Source: Hydractinia symbiolongicarpus (lineage: Eukaryota; Cnidaria; Hydrozoa; Anthoathecata; Hydractiniidae). From it: DNA of 64,000 bases. The stretch is from positions 14,076,001 through 14,140,000 of the forward strand of contig NC_079879.1 of NCBI RefSeq assembly GCF_029227915.1, written 5' to 3'. Position 1 is the stretch's first letter. Each line of letters begins with the position of its first letter. This document shows positions 1 to 11,100 of the stretch, one piece after another. A model generated the notes under the pieces. It made no database searches. It saw only the letters and a program-made list of their open reading frames with translations, and was not told where the DNA came from. A program made the position numbers and the translations under genes.

Positions 1-1132
1 TTGCTTGCCAATTTGTTTAGCGATGATGCTATGAATTGACAACTATCGATGAACCGTATCTCTATGGTCTTTTATGTCTCGCCATCACCGTACCCCATAC
101 CTACAAGGGGTACCTTGATTTTCACGTTGAAATTGATATATTTTTCTACATTTTCAGCGATGGAACCAATGTCCTGAGTGTCGTACTTCTCGCCTAATTC
201 TCGTATGAAGAGATGAGCATCATACCCTGAAAGATTGTGGAATATCAAGGGTATATGGCTGGGTATCTTGTATTTGATATTACAGCTGTTATGGGCCGCA
301 CCTCTATATTGTCATGTATAGTGACAATGGTCCCTGACTCTGCGATTATTTTCACAGTCATCGAAGGGCTTTAGGCAGATATGGCAGTGCGTGGCCTCGT
401 CATGTTCTCTTTTTAGTACCTCTGTTAGGGGTAGCATGTCCCGTTTAAGGTAGGTATTGTAGAGACGTTTGACCTCATCCTCCAGATGGTTGACGAACCT
501 CGTCACACAGTCCTCACCCCTGTATACCATAAGTGGGTCCGGCACATGCCCATAGGCAAAGGTACTATACGTGCACCATCCGGATGGTACATGCTTGCTC
601 AGCTTCTTGGATTTTTTACCCCTTGCATCTTCTAACGGGACTAGCAGGCTCTCGAAATCTGCATATATGGCAAAGGGTACCTTGAGTTGCTGTTGGCCAT
701 TTCTATAGTATAGCCATTTTTCGGCCTCTGTTGGCATTGTGATCTTAACCGCCTCGTGATTCTCGCAATACCTATAATGCTTATCTCTCCATTCAATTGT
801 TGGAAAGCCCTGCAAGCAGTTTAGGCAAAAATGCATTGCATTCCTATTTTTCGGGGTCTCCTTGCCTAGGAACCTCCATAGAGATTTGACGGCCGTATAA
901 TGAGTCTTTTTATCATCTTTGATAAGCAATAGAGTCACCAACTTGCTACGTCCGTTGCGCACTGATCGGCGTAGGATGTTGATCTTCTTTCCCTCTATAT
1001 ACAAGACGTTCACCGCAATGTCAGGGTTATTCGCCTCAAATTTATATATGCTCTTGGTGCTGGTTGGGAACTCTATACCTTCCCAGTTATAAAGGTCTAC
1101 ATAGGGTTTCATCTGAGATATTCAATTAGGGT
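1..1132 (-). pseudogene. Polinton DNA polymerase B, second copy, 5'-truncated and partial
   Basis: This is the N-terminal/exonuclease part of a Polinton polB. It shows the exonuclease motif YADFESL, an upstream Cys-rich stretch (CLNCLQGF) and a CHIC...RDHCHYT zinc-binding segment, and it then leaves the window. It is closely similar to the matching part of the neighbouring copy at 4237-5364. The first 150 or so residues of a normal gene are missing: at about 1132 the polB homology stops abruptly inside a sequence equivalent to EIGRNPNRIS of the other copy, and a different small ORF (1126-1236) is joined there. An in-frame stop interrupts the gene near 311. It is therefore a recombinant, non-functional copy. 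Confidence 0.8.
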
Positions 1133-1236
1133 TCCTCCCTATCTCCATAGGCAAAGGTGAAACCAAGGTCTACCACTGTCTCATAAAGCATGTCCAAAAT
1201 CTCCTTTTCCTTCGGTGTTACATTGCTTGTTGCCAT
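1126..1236 (-). CDS. Small ORF (MATSN...) fused to the truncated polB
   Basis: A 36-codon ORF begins ATG at 1236 behind an AT-rich leader (TAATAGTAA) and ends TAA at 1126. Most of it is acidic and helix-like (KEKEILDMLYE). Its last residues (DREEP) are read from DNA that in the intact polB copy encodes the polymerase, so the stop is a by-product of the rearrangement and the true gene was longer. I do not recognise the family. It sits directly downstream of the small membrane gene, as expected for a late-gene cluster. Confidence 0.4.
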   Translation of the reverse strand: MATSNVTPKEKEILDMLYETVVDLGFTFAYGDREEP

Positions 1237-1252
1237 TTACTATTACTGCATT

Positions 1253-1423
1253 TTAAAAATATCGATCTGTTGTTGATTTTTTTCCTTGTTTCCATTGTTG
1301 GGGCTCTGGATGGGCCGGCTTGTTAGATTCACTCCCAACCCTGCCAAATTTATACCATATGCCTACTCCTATGGTAAGCACGGCTATCGTTCCGACTCCA
1401 TAAATCTAGACATCTTCACTCAT
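1253..1423 (-). pseudogene. Small single-pass membrane protein of Polinton 1, with an early stop
   Basis: The reading frame starts at ATG 1423 behind CTATAATAAA and continues about 55 codons to TAA at 1253. Codon 6 is TAG; the rest is open. After the stop there is one clear hydrophobic helix (GVGTIAVLTIGVGIWY) followed by a Lys/Gln/Pro-rich tail. Position and layout match the C-terminal membrane segment of the protein at 34793-35162 in Polinton 2, which suggests a conserved virion or membrane component. This is inferred from layout and not from a domain match. Confidence 0.5.
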
Positions 1424-1427
1424 TTTA

Positions 1428-1670
1428 TTATAGCACCGTCTCCTCCACCGTATCCGCCTCCTTCACCACCTCCTCCTGTTTCTTCTTGCTTATATGCCCG
1501 GCTGTATGGCCCGCCACAAGCAGTGGGGCTAAACACCTACCGATGGTACAGCATACGACGATACCTAGATCTGTCATGCTATCTCGGATTATAGGGTCTT
1601 CTTCGATATTCCTGCGTAACTCATCGAAAGAGTCAATATCCACAAAGTTCCCAATCAGGCTAGCATACAA
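1428..1670 (-). CDS. Polinton structural-protein homologue, C-terminal part
   Basis: An 80-codon frame contains a DIDSFDELRRNIEEDPIIRD segment, a hydrophobic stretch (LGIVVCCTIG...LLVAGHTAG) and a charged Lys/Glu tail. The order of features resembles the product of 35068-35672 in Polinton 2 (acidic helix, ENDPFLNTAL, hydrophobic stretch ending ITGRHYV, hydrophilic tail). I infer that both are the same gene. It follows directly on the frame at 1673-1924, from which it is separated by a stop or frameshift, so the two probably formed one gene. Function unknown. Confidence 0.45.
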   Translation of the reverse strand: MYASLIGNFVDIDSFDELRRNIEEDPIIRDSMTDLGIVVCCTIGRCLAPLLVAGHTAGHISKKKQEEVVKEADTVEETVL

Positions 1671-1672
1671 GC

Positions 1673-1924
1673 TTATAACATGGGTAGACAGTGCTTTTGC
1701 CGTTTTTCCCCTTTCTTTTGGAGTTCTCGCTGTACATACTCGGTATGGATCTTGTCGATTGCTTCCTGCGGAGCCTTGTCAATGGACCCTTTTGTACATT
1801 TCCTGGGTAGGTCCTTTGCCCTTTTACAGGGATTTTTTCAGCACCTGACGCTTATCGATAGGCTTCTCTATCTGCTCTTAGGTTTCTGCAGAGGTATTAT
1901 CGAATACTTCTGCAAGATCAGACA
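1673..1924 (-). pseudogene. Polinton structural-protein homologue, N-terminal part, broken
   Basis: The frame opens at ATG 1924 (MSDLAEVFDN) shortly after the end of polB and runs to TAA at 1673. It contains two in-frame stops and one frameshift. The conceptual product is hydrophilic and rich in Lys, Glu and Gln, like the N-terminal half of the Polinton 2 protein beginning at 35672 (MDSKILDQL). The next frame (1670-1428) begins 3 bp further on. Function unknown; probably a virion-associated or scaffold protein, by position only. Confidence 0.45.
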
Positions 1925-2041
1925 TCCTTTTTATTATACGTCGATATCAAAAAAAGTATATAGCCGATCATGGTATGGGGTAGGAGTATGGCGATTAGTA
2001 TGCATATGTCCATTTTATTCCCCTGTGGACGTTAGGCGGTA

Positions 2042-5000
2042 ATGACATCTGCCAAGCGTTGTAATTTGATCTTGCCGCACAAGCCTCTTATCATCTGTCC
2101 TGTTGAGTGCTAGCTTGTTCACCTCTTGCGTGTATACCTTATGACCCTTGTTTTGAATTAAGACCTGATTCTTGTGGATGTCAACGCCCTCTTACAGGCA
2201 CCGCCGGTAATCGTCGAAAGTGATGGATTTTTTCGTGACCCACCTCTTCACGCCCTTCGCTTTGCGATCACCGCCCTCTTGTGAGGCCCTTATAGGCATA
2301 GAGTTTTGCTCTAAGGGTGATGAACTTGGTCATAACCTTCCCACCTAATTCGTCCTTCATTAAGGCTACCACCTTCTTGTTCTTGCCTATTGGGAGAGGC
2401 CTTCCATCATCCGGATTATAGGCACTTGTGTCAAAACGTGCTTCAACATCCTGCGCGATATCTCTATAAAAGCCCTCCCTTTCGTATATGGTATACGAAC
2501 GAGTCTGTGTCCATGTAGCAGAGCTGCAACTTGCTACCGTACTTAGCCTGCATGTAGTCGTAATGGAACCCGTACATGACTAACTTTGACATATCCAATA
2601 TAGCCTGGCCTATATACACTGGCTTATTCATCCTCACCTCGGTTTTACCCATTTCAACGCCTACCAAGTTTTTGCTGTTTTTTATTACAAGCTTCGTGTA
2701 CTTATCCGCGTTGTAAACCAGTTGGATGTTGCGGTGATGGCGTATATTTTCCATGGTCTTACCGAATACGCTTAAATTCATGAGTTTGTAGAAGTCCTTC
2801 TCAAACTTGTTTTTGGCAACCGTTCTCAGCCTCGTGTTGTGATCAATATACCCCTTCAGCAATGCCTTCTGGTTAAACCGGATGACTCTGCGCACTTTCT
2901 TCAATTTAAGACCATGTTTTATAACCTCGTGAAGGGCTCTTATCTCTCTTGGGGTATTCGATATCTGGCTCTCTCTTGGGGTAGTCGATATCTACCTCCA
3001 GGATCTACCCATACCTATTATCTTCAACGAGCTTCCCGATTGGCCTTTCAGTGAATGCTTCGAAATCCGATACCCATTTAAAGCCGTCCGTGGGTAGATC
3101 TTGACCCATCGCCCACCCGTACAGGTTGTTTGCGTCTAGGTACTCTAGGTTGGATGATTCAACCTCTGGATCGTACTGGTCCCCCATGTACCTATTGTTT
3201 GCTCTCGCACATCGGTGTTCGGCTTGTGTTATACCTCCCTTGATACCCTTCTCGAACATCAATAGCATGTCGGGATCGGTGAGAAGCTCTAGCTTGATTC
3301 CGGTATATTTCAGTGCTGCATTCCATGGCAAGCCAGGTGCACTGTAGAAGTGTGCGGGACACGTCAAACACGTCGGCTAATAGCAGGACGTCTATTGTCA
3401 GGTAGATGTCATGGTAGTCCCCCATGGTTACATTATCACCCTCTGGGGTAATGACATTCCATACCTTTTTAGCATATTCATGGTCATTATCGCTGATCCC
3501 CTTTATATTCAGCTTGCTGAAGAACGCCCCCTTTGGAGGTAGCTCCGACTCTTCGAATCGCTGCCATCCATCCCTATACTCATAGGGGTACACGCCTTTT
3601 CGGAGCATCAGCCTGAAGGTATCATCTTTGTCGATGATCTTTGCCATGGATGGCACGTTTGCCTTTACCCGGTCACGATTAAGCTGCTTCATGGTATTTG
3701 AGTCAAAATTTTTACACCAAAACCTTGCCATGTATTCAACGTCTATGCCCCGGAATTCCAGACAGGTATTTGCACACTGCTAAAATTTCATACCGGCGGC
3801 GTTTGTTCCAATTAGATTGCTTGCTAGTTTCTCCAGGCTTGAGGGCATGAGCCGGCAGCTATTGATAAGCCTAATCTCTATAGTCTTATACGTTACCCCA
3901 TCCCCATATCCCATGCCTTCAAGCGGTACCTTGATTTTCACATTAAAACTGATATATTTTTCAGCATTCTCGGCGATGCACCCAATGTCCTGGGTGTCGT
4001 TCTTTTCAGCCCAATTCCCTAATGAACAGGTGTGCGTCGTACCCTGAAAGATTGTGGAATACCACAGGTACGTGACCCGGTATCTTGTATCTGAGGTTGC
4101 AGATTACGTGCACTGCGTCTTTTTACAGACCTGTATAGTGGCAGCGATCTCGGACCTTATGGCTATACTCGCAGTCGTCAAACAGCTTCATGCAGATATG
4201 GCATTTCGATGCCTCGTCATGTTCTCTTTTTAGGACCTACGTTAGAGGCATCATGGGCTGCTGCGGGTAGGTATTGTAGAGACGTTTCACCTCATACTCC
4301 AGATGGTTGACGAACCTCGTCACACATTCCTCACCCCTGTATACCGTTAGTGGGTCCGGCACATCCCCATAGGCAAAGGTACTATAGGTACACCAGCCGG
4401 ATGGTACATGTTTGCTTAGCTTTTTGGTCTTTTTACTTCTTGCATCTTCTACCAGGACTATCAGGCTCTCGAAGTCTGCATAGATGGCAAAGGGTACCTT
4501 GAATTGCTGTTGTCCATCCCTATAATATAGCCATTTTTCGGCCTCTGTTGGCATTGTAATTTTAACAGCTTCCTGATCCTCGCAATATCTACAGTGCTTG
4601 TCCCTCGATTCAACTGTGGGGAAGCCCTGCAGGAAATTTGGATAAAAATGCATCGCATTCCTATTTTTCGAGGTCTCCTTGCCCAGGGAACCTCGATAGA
4701 TTTTTGACGGCTGTATAATGTCTCTTTTTATCATCTGTGATAAGCAATAGGGTCACCACCTTAGTACGTCCGTTGCGCACCGATCGGCGTAGGATGTCGG
4801 CGTAGGATGTTGATTCTTTCCCGCTATATACAAGACATTCACCGCAATGTCGGGGTTATTCGCCTCAAATTTATATATGCTCTTGGTGCTGGTTGGAAAC
4901 TCTATACCCTCCCAGTTATAAAGGTCTACGTAGGCTCTCATCTGAGATATTCGATTTGGGTTCCTCCCTATCTCCTCATGATGTAAGGATGCTATAACAG

Positions 5001-5982
5001 CCCATTTGAAGCACTCCTCATCCTCATTCACGGGGTTAATAATTGCCTTTTTGGAGGCTACCCATTTGGGTAGTTCGATGTATGATGATCCTCTTGTTAA
5101 TCTAAATTTGTGGAAATCTACGTCGAGGTATAGTATTCGATCAATTGTAAAGCCACTTTGGGGTAATGCTGGATTTTCCACACCTGTTTTGATTTGAGCA
5201 AACATCCTATCTAGCACATCTTCTACATCCCTACCCTGGAATACCGAGGCCATATTACTATGAAATACCTTCTTCACCTCAATGTACTCATCGTTAGCAC
5301 CCTCTATATTTGACGGCTTCTTCCACATGATCCACAGGGATAACTGTATCTTTGCAGACCCCATATCTTCTACCTAGTCCCCAACCAAGGTTTTCACGTT
5401 TGGTCGCACCATCCCTATATACCCTTCAACGTCGACCCCTTCTATACCGGGAATGCGGAAACTTCGGAAGGTCCTGTGGAGAGCATGCTTATGTTCCTGT
5501 GGTGTATAATCTTGCCCCGGCTGTTCATATAGATAGTCTTCCCGGCCTCTTTTTCTACCTCATCATGGAGTGTAGGCCCTGTGTTGACTGTCCCGTTATA
5601 GAACCCCATCACCCCGCGTTTGAATGCTGCATGGGTACTCTTTACCCCCTCTTTTATAGGCTTTGGAACAGCGTCCACAAGCCAGTTGTACCATCCCTGC
5701 ATTTTATCCCTTACAACGGAACGACTTTTCAACAGTTCCTGTTTCTGGAAGACGTCCATCTCATATGGGGGCAATGCCCAGTTATACCATTCCCTGATTT
5801 TACCCCATGGCCATCTCTTGTCTCTCGAAGACATCCATATCCTTCAATGTTATAGGCCTAACCGGTTTCTATGATACATTCTCCAATAAGGTAACCACTT
5901 CGGGCTTGCGTAGCCTATAACACCCGGTTAAACCACGGCTTTTCGCAATATCACGTAATTGTTTCACGGTATTTGTATTCAT
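2042..5982 (-). pseudogene. Polinton protein-primed DNA polymerase B, first copy, frameshifted
   Basis: This gene would replicate the element using a terminal-protein primer. The chosen start, ATG 5982, opens a SAP/Rho-N-like segment (VKQLRDIAKSRGL). A WYNWLVD...PKPIKEG linker follows, then the exonuclease (YADFESL), a CHIC zinc segment, a KGVYPYEY region, palm motif A (YLDANNLYGWAM, about 3120), motif B (KLMNLSVFGKTMEN, about 2770) and motif C (YMDTDSF, about 2510). The end near 2042 resembles other Polinton polymerases. All three palm motifs survive. Stops and frameshifts near 5874, 4740, 4240, 4020, 3370, 2464 and 2290 break the frame. It would be about 1,300 residues if whole. Confidence 0.85.
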
Positions 5983-5990
5983 TCTTTATT

Positions 5991-8178
5991 GTATGGATTT
6001 TTACTTTCTCAGAGGATTTCATTCTGCTCGACTAACACAGTTATTTCCCTCTTGACTATCCATGCGTTGATTTTTAGGGAATCCCCCCACTCCTATTTGT
6101 ATGATAAGGAATTACCCTTGATATGCGTTGATTTTTAGGGAATTGTGCTAGAAATCTTTGGGCTCCTATATGGCAAACTTTGATGACGTCATCACTTTAT
6201 AGGGACTTTACTCAATGCTGTATGATAGGGACTATACAAGGCTAGGCACGGCATGGTATTGGATGGTGTTCGATGGTGCTGGATTTGTTGTGACGTAACT
6301 ATATTGCGCGCACGCGACTGTGCTAGAAGGAACATTTCCCCATCTCTACGTTGTCAAAAGTAGAATGAATTCAACTTTGACACTGAGCTCAAGAGGTGCT
6401 CTCGAGCACAAAAAATCTCTTAACAAGCAGTAATTTTTTTCTAATTGCGCATGCGCCAACAATAAGCTCAAAAGCTTTTTGTGCTATAGCGGAAGTTGCA
6501 GTCAAATGGAAACGAGCCTTTAAGCTAAATTTTTGCGCACGGAGCTAATAGCCATCATCTCGCATAAGACATTTCGCACTCGCTCTTCAAATTTTACAAA
6601 AGCCTTTACAGCCATCGTGGGTGGCGCTATTACTAGGTGTTCGCTATATGCATAATTTACTGTATTTCGACGTCAAGTCAGCTTTTTGTAATCTTTAAAA
6701 GATGTCAAAAAACGTCTTTAGGGCGACATATATTGTCGCCATAAGGCCGATACAGTGATACTATTTTCGTTAAGGCGACAAAAAATTATATCTTTTATAA
6801 TTTTTAGCAGGTTTTTCCAAAAAAATAGTTATTTTTAGGTGTCAATATTTTTGGGTATGTCGCCATAAGGTTTTGCTAGCGTCATACGGTTTAATTAATT
6901 ATCTCATTTTTAAAAGACAATCGCGTTTATTCTTCGTATATTTTTCAGCCTGTTTCCCTACATTTTGTCTAATATGTTGGCACGTGTATGAGATCTTTCC
7001 AAATAAACAGTCATCAAATCAACAAACCTTAAAACGCAGTTCTAAGGACAAATTTAGGGACTTTTTTGTACTGAAGGAATGAAGAACTTGAAACGTTTGG
7101 ATTGGCTACAATTGGGGTGAGTGTTGGGTCTTGAAATGCTAATTCTTTGTGAACATATGACGGTACACCCTAACAAACCCTAGGAGTGGTAAAAAAGACA
7201 GTTCAAAAGTAATAACATTTCCAAAATAAAGACCTTTTATACCATCTAATATTTCAAAAACACTAACACGATGCAATTGTAGGTCACTAAACCCACCGTG
7301 TGAACTGGCTTGGTAGTGCAAGCGGGATATGTATGTATCGTGACCACACGCTTCGGTAAAGGTTCTATTTTTGTCAGGACATTGAAACATAAAATGTTGA
7401 AGTTTTTGTAAACTTAAATTCGAATTTGGTACAATTAACAAGAAAAGTATGCTGAACATGAAGGTGACGTCAGTATAGATTTTTGTCACCTAAATGCTGT
7501 CTAAAGCAAAAGTTGGTTTAAAAAATTTGAAATGCTTTATATTTGACACATAACGAGATGTCAATGAAACCTCTGCTGTATCTTGTTACGCCATAGTTAC
7601 TTTCACTTTCCTCCACGCTTTCACTGTCCGTCCATTTGCTTTTTGACACTTACTGTGAGATGGAAAAAAGATAAAACTATTTTAAGAACATTTTAATGTC
7701 TATTTCGTCAAAACAATAATTATCAAAGTTTTTTTTAATATAAAATACATTCTAAAAAACACCTTTGAGTACAAAACAGAGCCCCTCACAAAGTAGTAAA
7801 AGTGCAAATTACAATATTATATATTATAAAGTAAGTAATGCAACAAGACTAAAGTTTTCAATCGATCTTTCGTGAAAATACAATAAATACAAAATGGAAA
7901 AAGTGCGACTATAAAAAGGTTCACAATATAATAGAATATGTACACGGATAGTGAAAAAAAAATCAGATCTATAACAGAAAAAAATATGTAGACATATTAT
8001 GGAAGCCATGCATGCAAGGTATACTTCTGCCTTGTTAACAAATTTGTACAGATAAAAGATCTAAAAAGTAAAATGGGTTTTAGCTGCAACCAGTAATTCA
8101 GGAAAAAACGCAACTAGGATCAAAATCTTCAGCGAAAAAGACGCCAACAAACAACGCTAAAAACTCACCATGGCTAGC
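5991..8178. other. Intergenic DNA right of Polinton 1; no supported gene
   Basis: About 2.2 kb without a supportable gene. The first 300 bp probably contain the Polinton 1 terminus and two copies of a 21-bp direct repeat. The remainder is AT-rich. Small ORFs here (for example 7139-7489 on the minus strand, which is hydrophobic) show no recognisable family or splice context. Confidence 0.5.
6062..6143. repeat. Pair of 21-bp direct repeats near the end of Polinton 1
   Basis: The sequence ATGCGTTGATTTTTAGGGAA occurs at 6062 and again at 6123, 61 bp apart. The repeats lie just outside the polB start. They may be terminal sub-repeats like those in the TIRs of Polinton 2. Confidence 0.7.
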
Positions 8179-11100
8179 TCACCAAATTGCATCGAAGTCA
8201 GCAGATTTTTTACCTTCGGAAAGTACAGTAACCGGAACGAAAGGATTGGGTTGTACTTGTAAGAAATTGTGTGCAAAAGTCATGCAGTTTTTTCGTTCGT
8301 CAATTGATGCACCTATATGATAATCGTAAAACTATCTTTATTTAATCTTTCACATCGGTTATGAGGCTTTTTGCGTGTACTAATTTTTTTGACAGAATTT
8401 AGGTCTCACTCAAAACTTATTTCCTTAAAACTTTTACAATTTTAAGCATTTACAAAACATCTTGTCGCGCGTAATTACTGCATTAAAACTTGACTTACAT
8501 AATAAAAGTAACCATGAAACACGCGTTTTTCTTACAAAAATAAATATTTGCAACAGTAACTACGCTGATAAAAATAGTTTCGTCTGGCTAAAAATTTACT
8601 CTTTAAACAATCGATAACTCGATAAAGACGTGAGAAAATTTAAGCGCAGTAAAAATTTAGTTGCTCACTTAAATCACTAAAAAAGTCTGCTAGGCATTTT
8701 GTTTAATTATCAAGAGGTTACTTGGCGTATTAAATTGAAATATTCATTCCTAATTATTATTTTTTCCTAGGCAATAAACCAGACCTACCTTTTCCAATCC
8801 AAACAAAGCAAGATCTAGACGTGCTAACAATAATAACATCGTTACTATCTAGCTGGCTTCTATCAATCGATCCACTCATTATTTCTTTAATGGCTATTTT
8901 ACCATTGCAGTCCGAAACACGTTGCATGCTTGGTGCATTCTCTGGCGGTCCTGATTTCTAACAACAACAACAGTTATAGCTATTAGATGACTGAAAAAAG
9001 CAATATCCATCCATTCACAATTCCATGGGGTTAAAAAATTGACAAAAATCTGTGAAACCAAAATAATCTCTAAAATTCTTTCAAAGCAGGCTTATTGCTG
9101 GCATGGAAGGGGAATGAAAACAAACAAAAAATATCATTACCTCCTTACTCTTTCCATCTGGCAACAATTTGTACATCGTATGGCTAGGACTGATTCCTTT
9201 TTCTTCAAGGATATCAAGTCTAGGTTTCCCCATCCTTTCAGATTTCAATTGATTAACATATTGCGTGGCTCTAAATTTTTCATCTTTATTGGCTGTTTCA
9301 CCGTTGAACTAAAAAATGATTTAATATACAAATCAGGCCAGGTAGACAATGTTACATGAAAAGCTCAAAATTTAAAGAATTTTTACCATTATTTACTCTA
9401 GAAATCTGAAATTAGTATAATCAATTCATGTGGCACAGTAAATGCATGCCGCAGAACAAATTCCTGTTAAATAATATAACTTATTCTTTTGAATATATAT
9501 ATACCTGGTAGATGCGTAGGCCGCAGTCAATAACAAACACATCTTCACTATTCAAATTTCCTCTTTTTAGTGGAATCTCTGTAACACTAATCTTTTTGCG
9601 TTCACCAACAATATGGAAAAGCCTTTTCTTATATGATTCAGGCGTTACACGTCTAAATCCACTGTCACAACCACCTTTCATTATTGTAAAGAATGCTAGA
9701 ATATAAAATATATACCCTAAGTTGATAAAATCTTGTCAAGAATTATTCTCGTGATATGCAAAAAATAAATTTGCTATTTGGTAGAAAGTCTGCCAGTTTT
9801 TTGGCAGCGAACATTAACAAGCTACCATTTTCTATCCGTCAAACAGATAGCTATAGTTAATTTTTGTGTTATTTCTTTGTCTTAACAATAGACATGTCTC
9901 TTACTCGTTTTCTTACTCTAGGTTAAAAAAAAAAGTTGTTTTGGCTTAGTGAGTGCTAATCTGGTTTGGTATAGCTTGTTTTTTCCTAGCTTGTGTTTTT
10001 CTTGCTGTTTCTTTTCCTTGTTTCTACTTTGACAGGCAAAACTAATTTATTGCACTTTAAAGTTTTATTATTTTTTTAGATATATATAACAATTTTTTTT
10101 ATTTTTTTTTAGACAGGACTCAGTTGATAACAGCTAATATTAATTTAGCTGAAATGGAAATTATGTGTAAATATTTGTGAAATAAATGAGTAAGATAAAT
10201 TTTCACTAATTAGTCATGTTTCGGAAGAATAAACAATTAAACTGCTTGGGTTTGACGTACATGCGATGACATTTGTAACATTTGAATGTTTTGAATTCAC
10301 AAGCCTACCACCATCTTGACTCACTCGGCCATTTCAAAATAAATCGAGTGAACAATAGCTTCAGCCTATGTTATAGGCTCAACTCTACGTCTGTGAACGT
10401 AGGCTATTGAACGGGAAGTGGTTTCCCGTCGAAATCAATACAGCGCCGACGCAGCTTTCCCGCCAACGTAATTTTGTTGTGAAATTTACATGGTGTTATT
10501 ATGAAGGACGTAAGGTATAGAGAACATTAAAGTCGGCCCCTTTCCTTCATGCTGACTGGTGCATTACACTGAGACTTGAACGAAAGACAAAAGACCATTT
10601 GGAACCATGCCACAAGTCAGTCCGACCTTCATCGTCACAGAGAATAGCGCGAGAAAAGTGTGCACGCATGCAAGTTAAATATAACCAGAACATGGGAGAG
10701 GTTAGGTGTCCTGTACCTTAATACAGCTTTCGGACGAATGTTCCAGTGATGTAATACCAAAGAAAAAACATGTTCAATAAAGTTTAAAAAATCTTTTTAA
10801 AAGGGGAAAGAGAAATCAAATATGTTTAGAAATAATAATCGAAAAAATTGTATATCGTATTAGAAGTCCAGAAGTTCTGTCTCCCACACGACACAGCAGG
10901 TTATAAGTCAGACCTGCCCTCGGTTTTGTGAGAAGAAATGTTCTGCAAAGACTCTAACAATTGAGTCTCCTGTACAGTTTCGCTTTGCATTGAACTGTGC
11001 CCGTGACAAGCATTTTCGAAGCATGTCACCGGCGACTTCTGTGATATTCAACTTAATGATGCCCTGACCTTCAGTTCGTAAATAGCGTGCGTACAACTTA

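Larger units (their letters stand above)
1..5990 (-). mobile_element. Degenerate Polinton/Maverick-like element 1 (runs off the left edge)
   Basis: Everything recognisable here is on the minus strand and belongs to a Polinton: a protein-primed-type DNA polymerase B gene (5982 to about 2042), small structural or membrane genes (1924 to 1253), then a second, 5'-deleted polB (from about 1132 to the window edge). The region is clearly richer in G and C than the DNA around it. Nearly every gene carries frameshifts or stops. No terminal inverted repeat could be paired, because the left end lies outside the window. The right boundary is inferred from the first polB codon and may lie up to about 300 bp further right. 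Confidence 0.8.

Noticed and set aside
1286-1594. Plus-strand ORF with a PPPYPPPSPPPP run
   Set aside because: Antisense shadow of the small membrane and structural genes on the minus strand; no start context or family.
7139-7489. 116-codon hydrophobic minus-strand ORF
   Set aside because: No homology recognised, no splice or promoter context, and composition like random AT-rich sequence.
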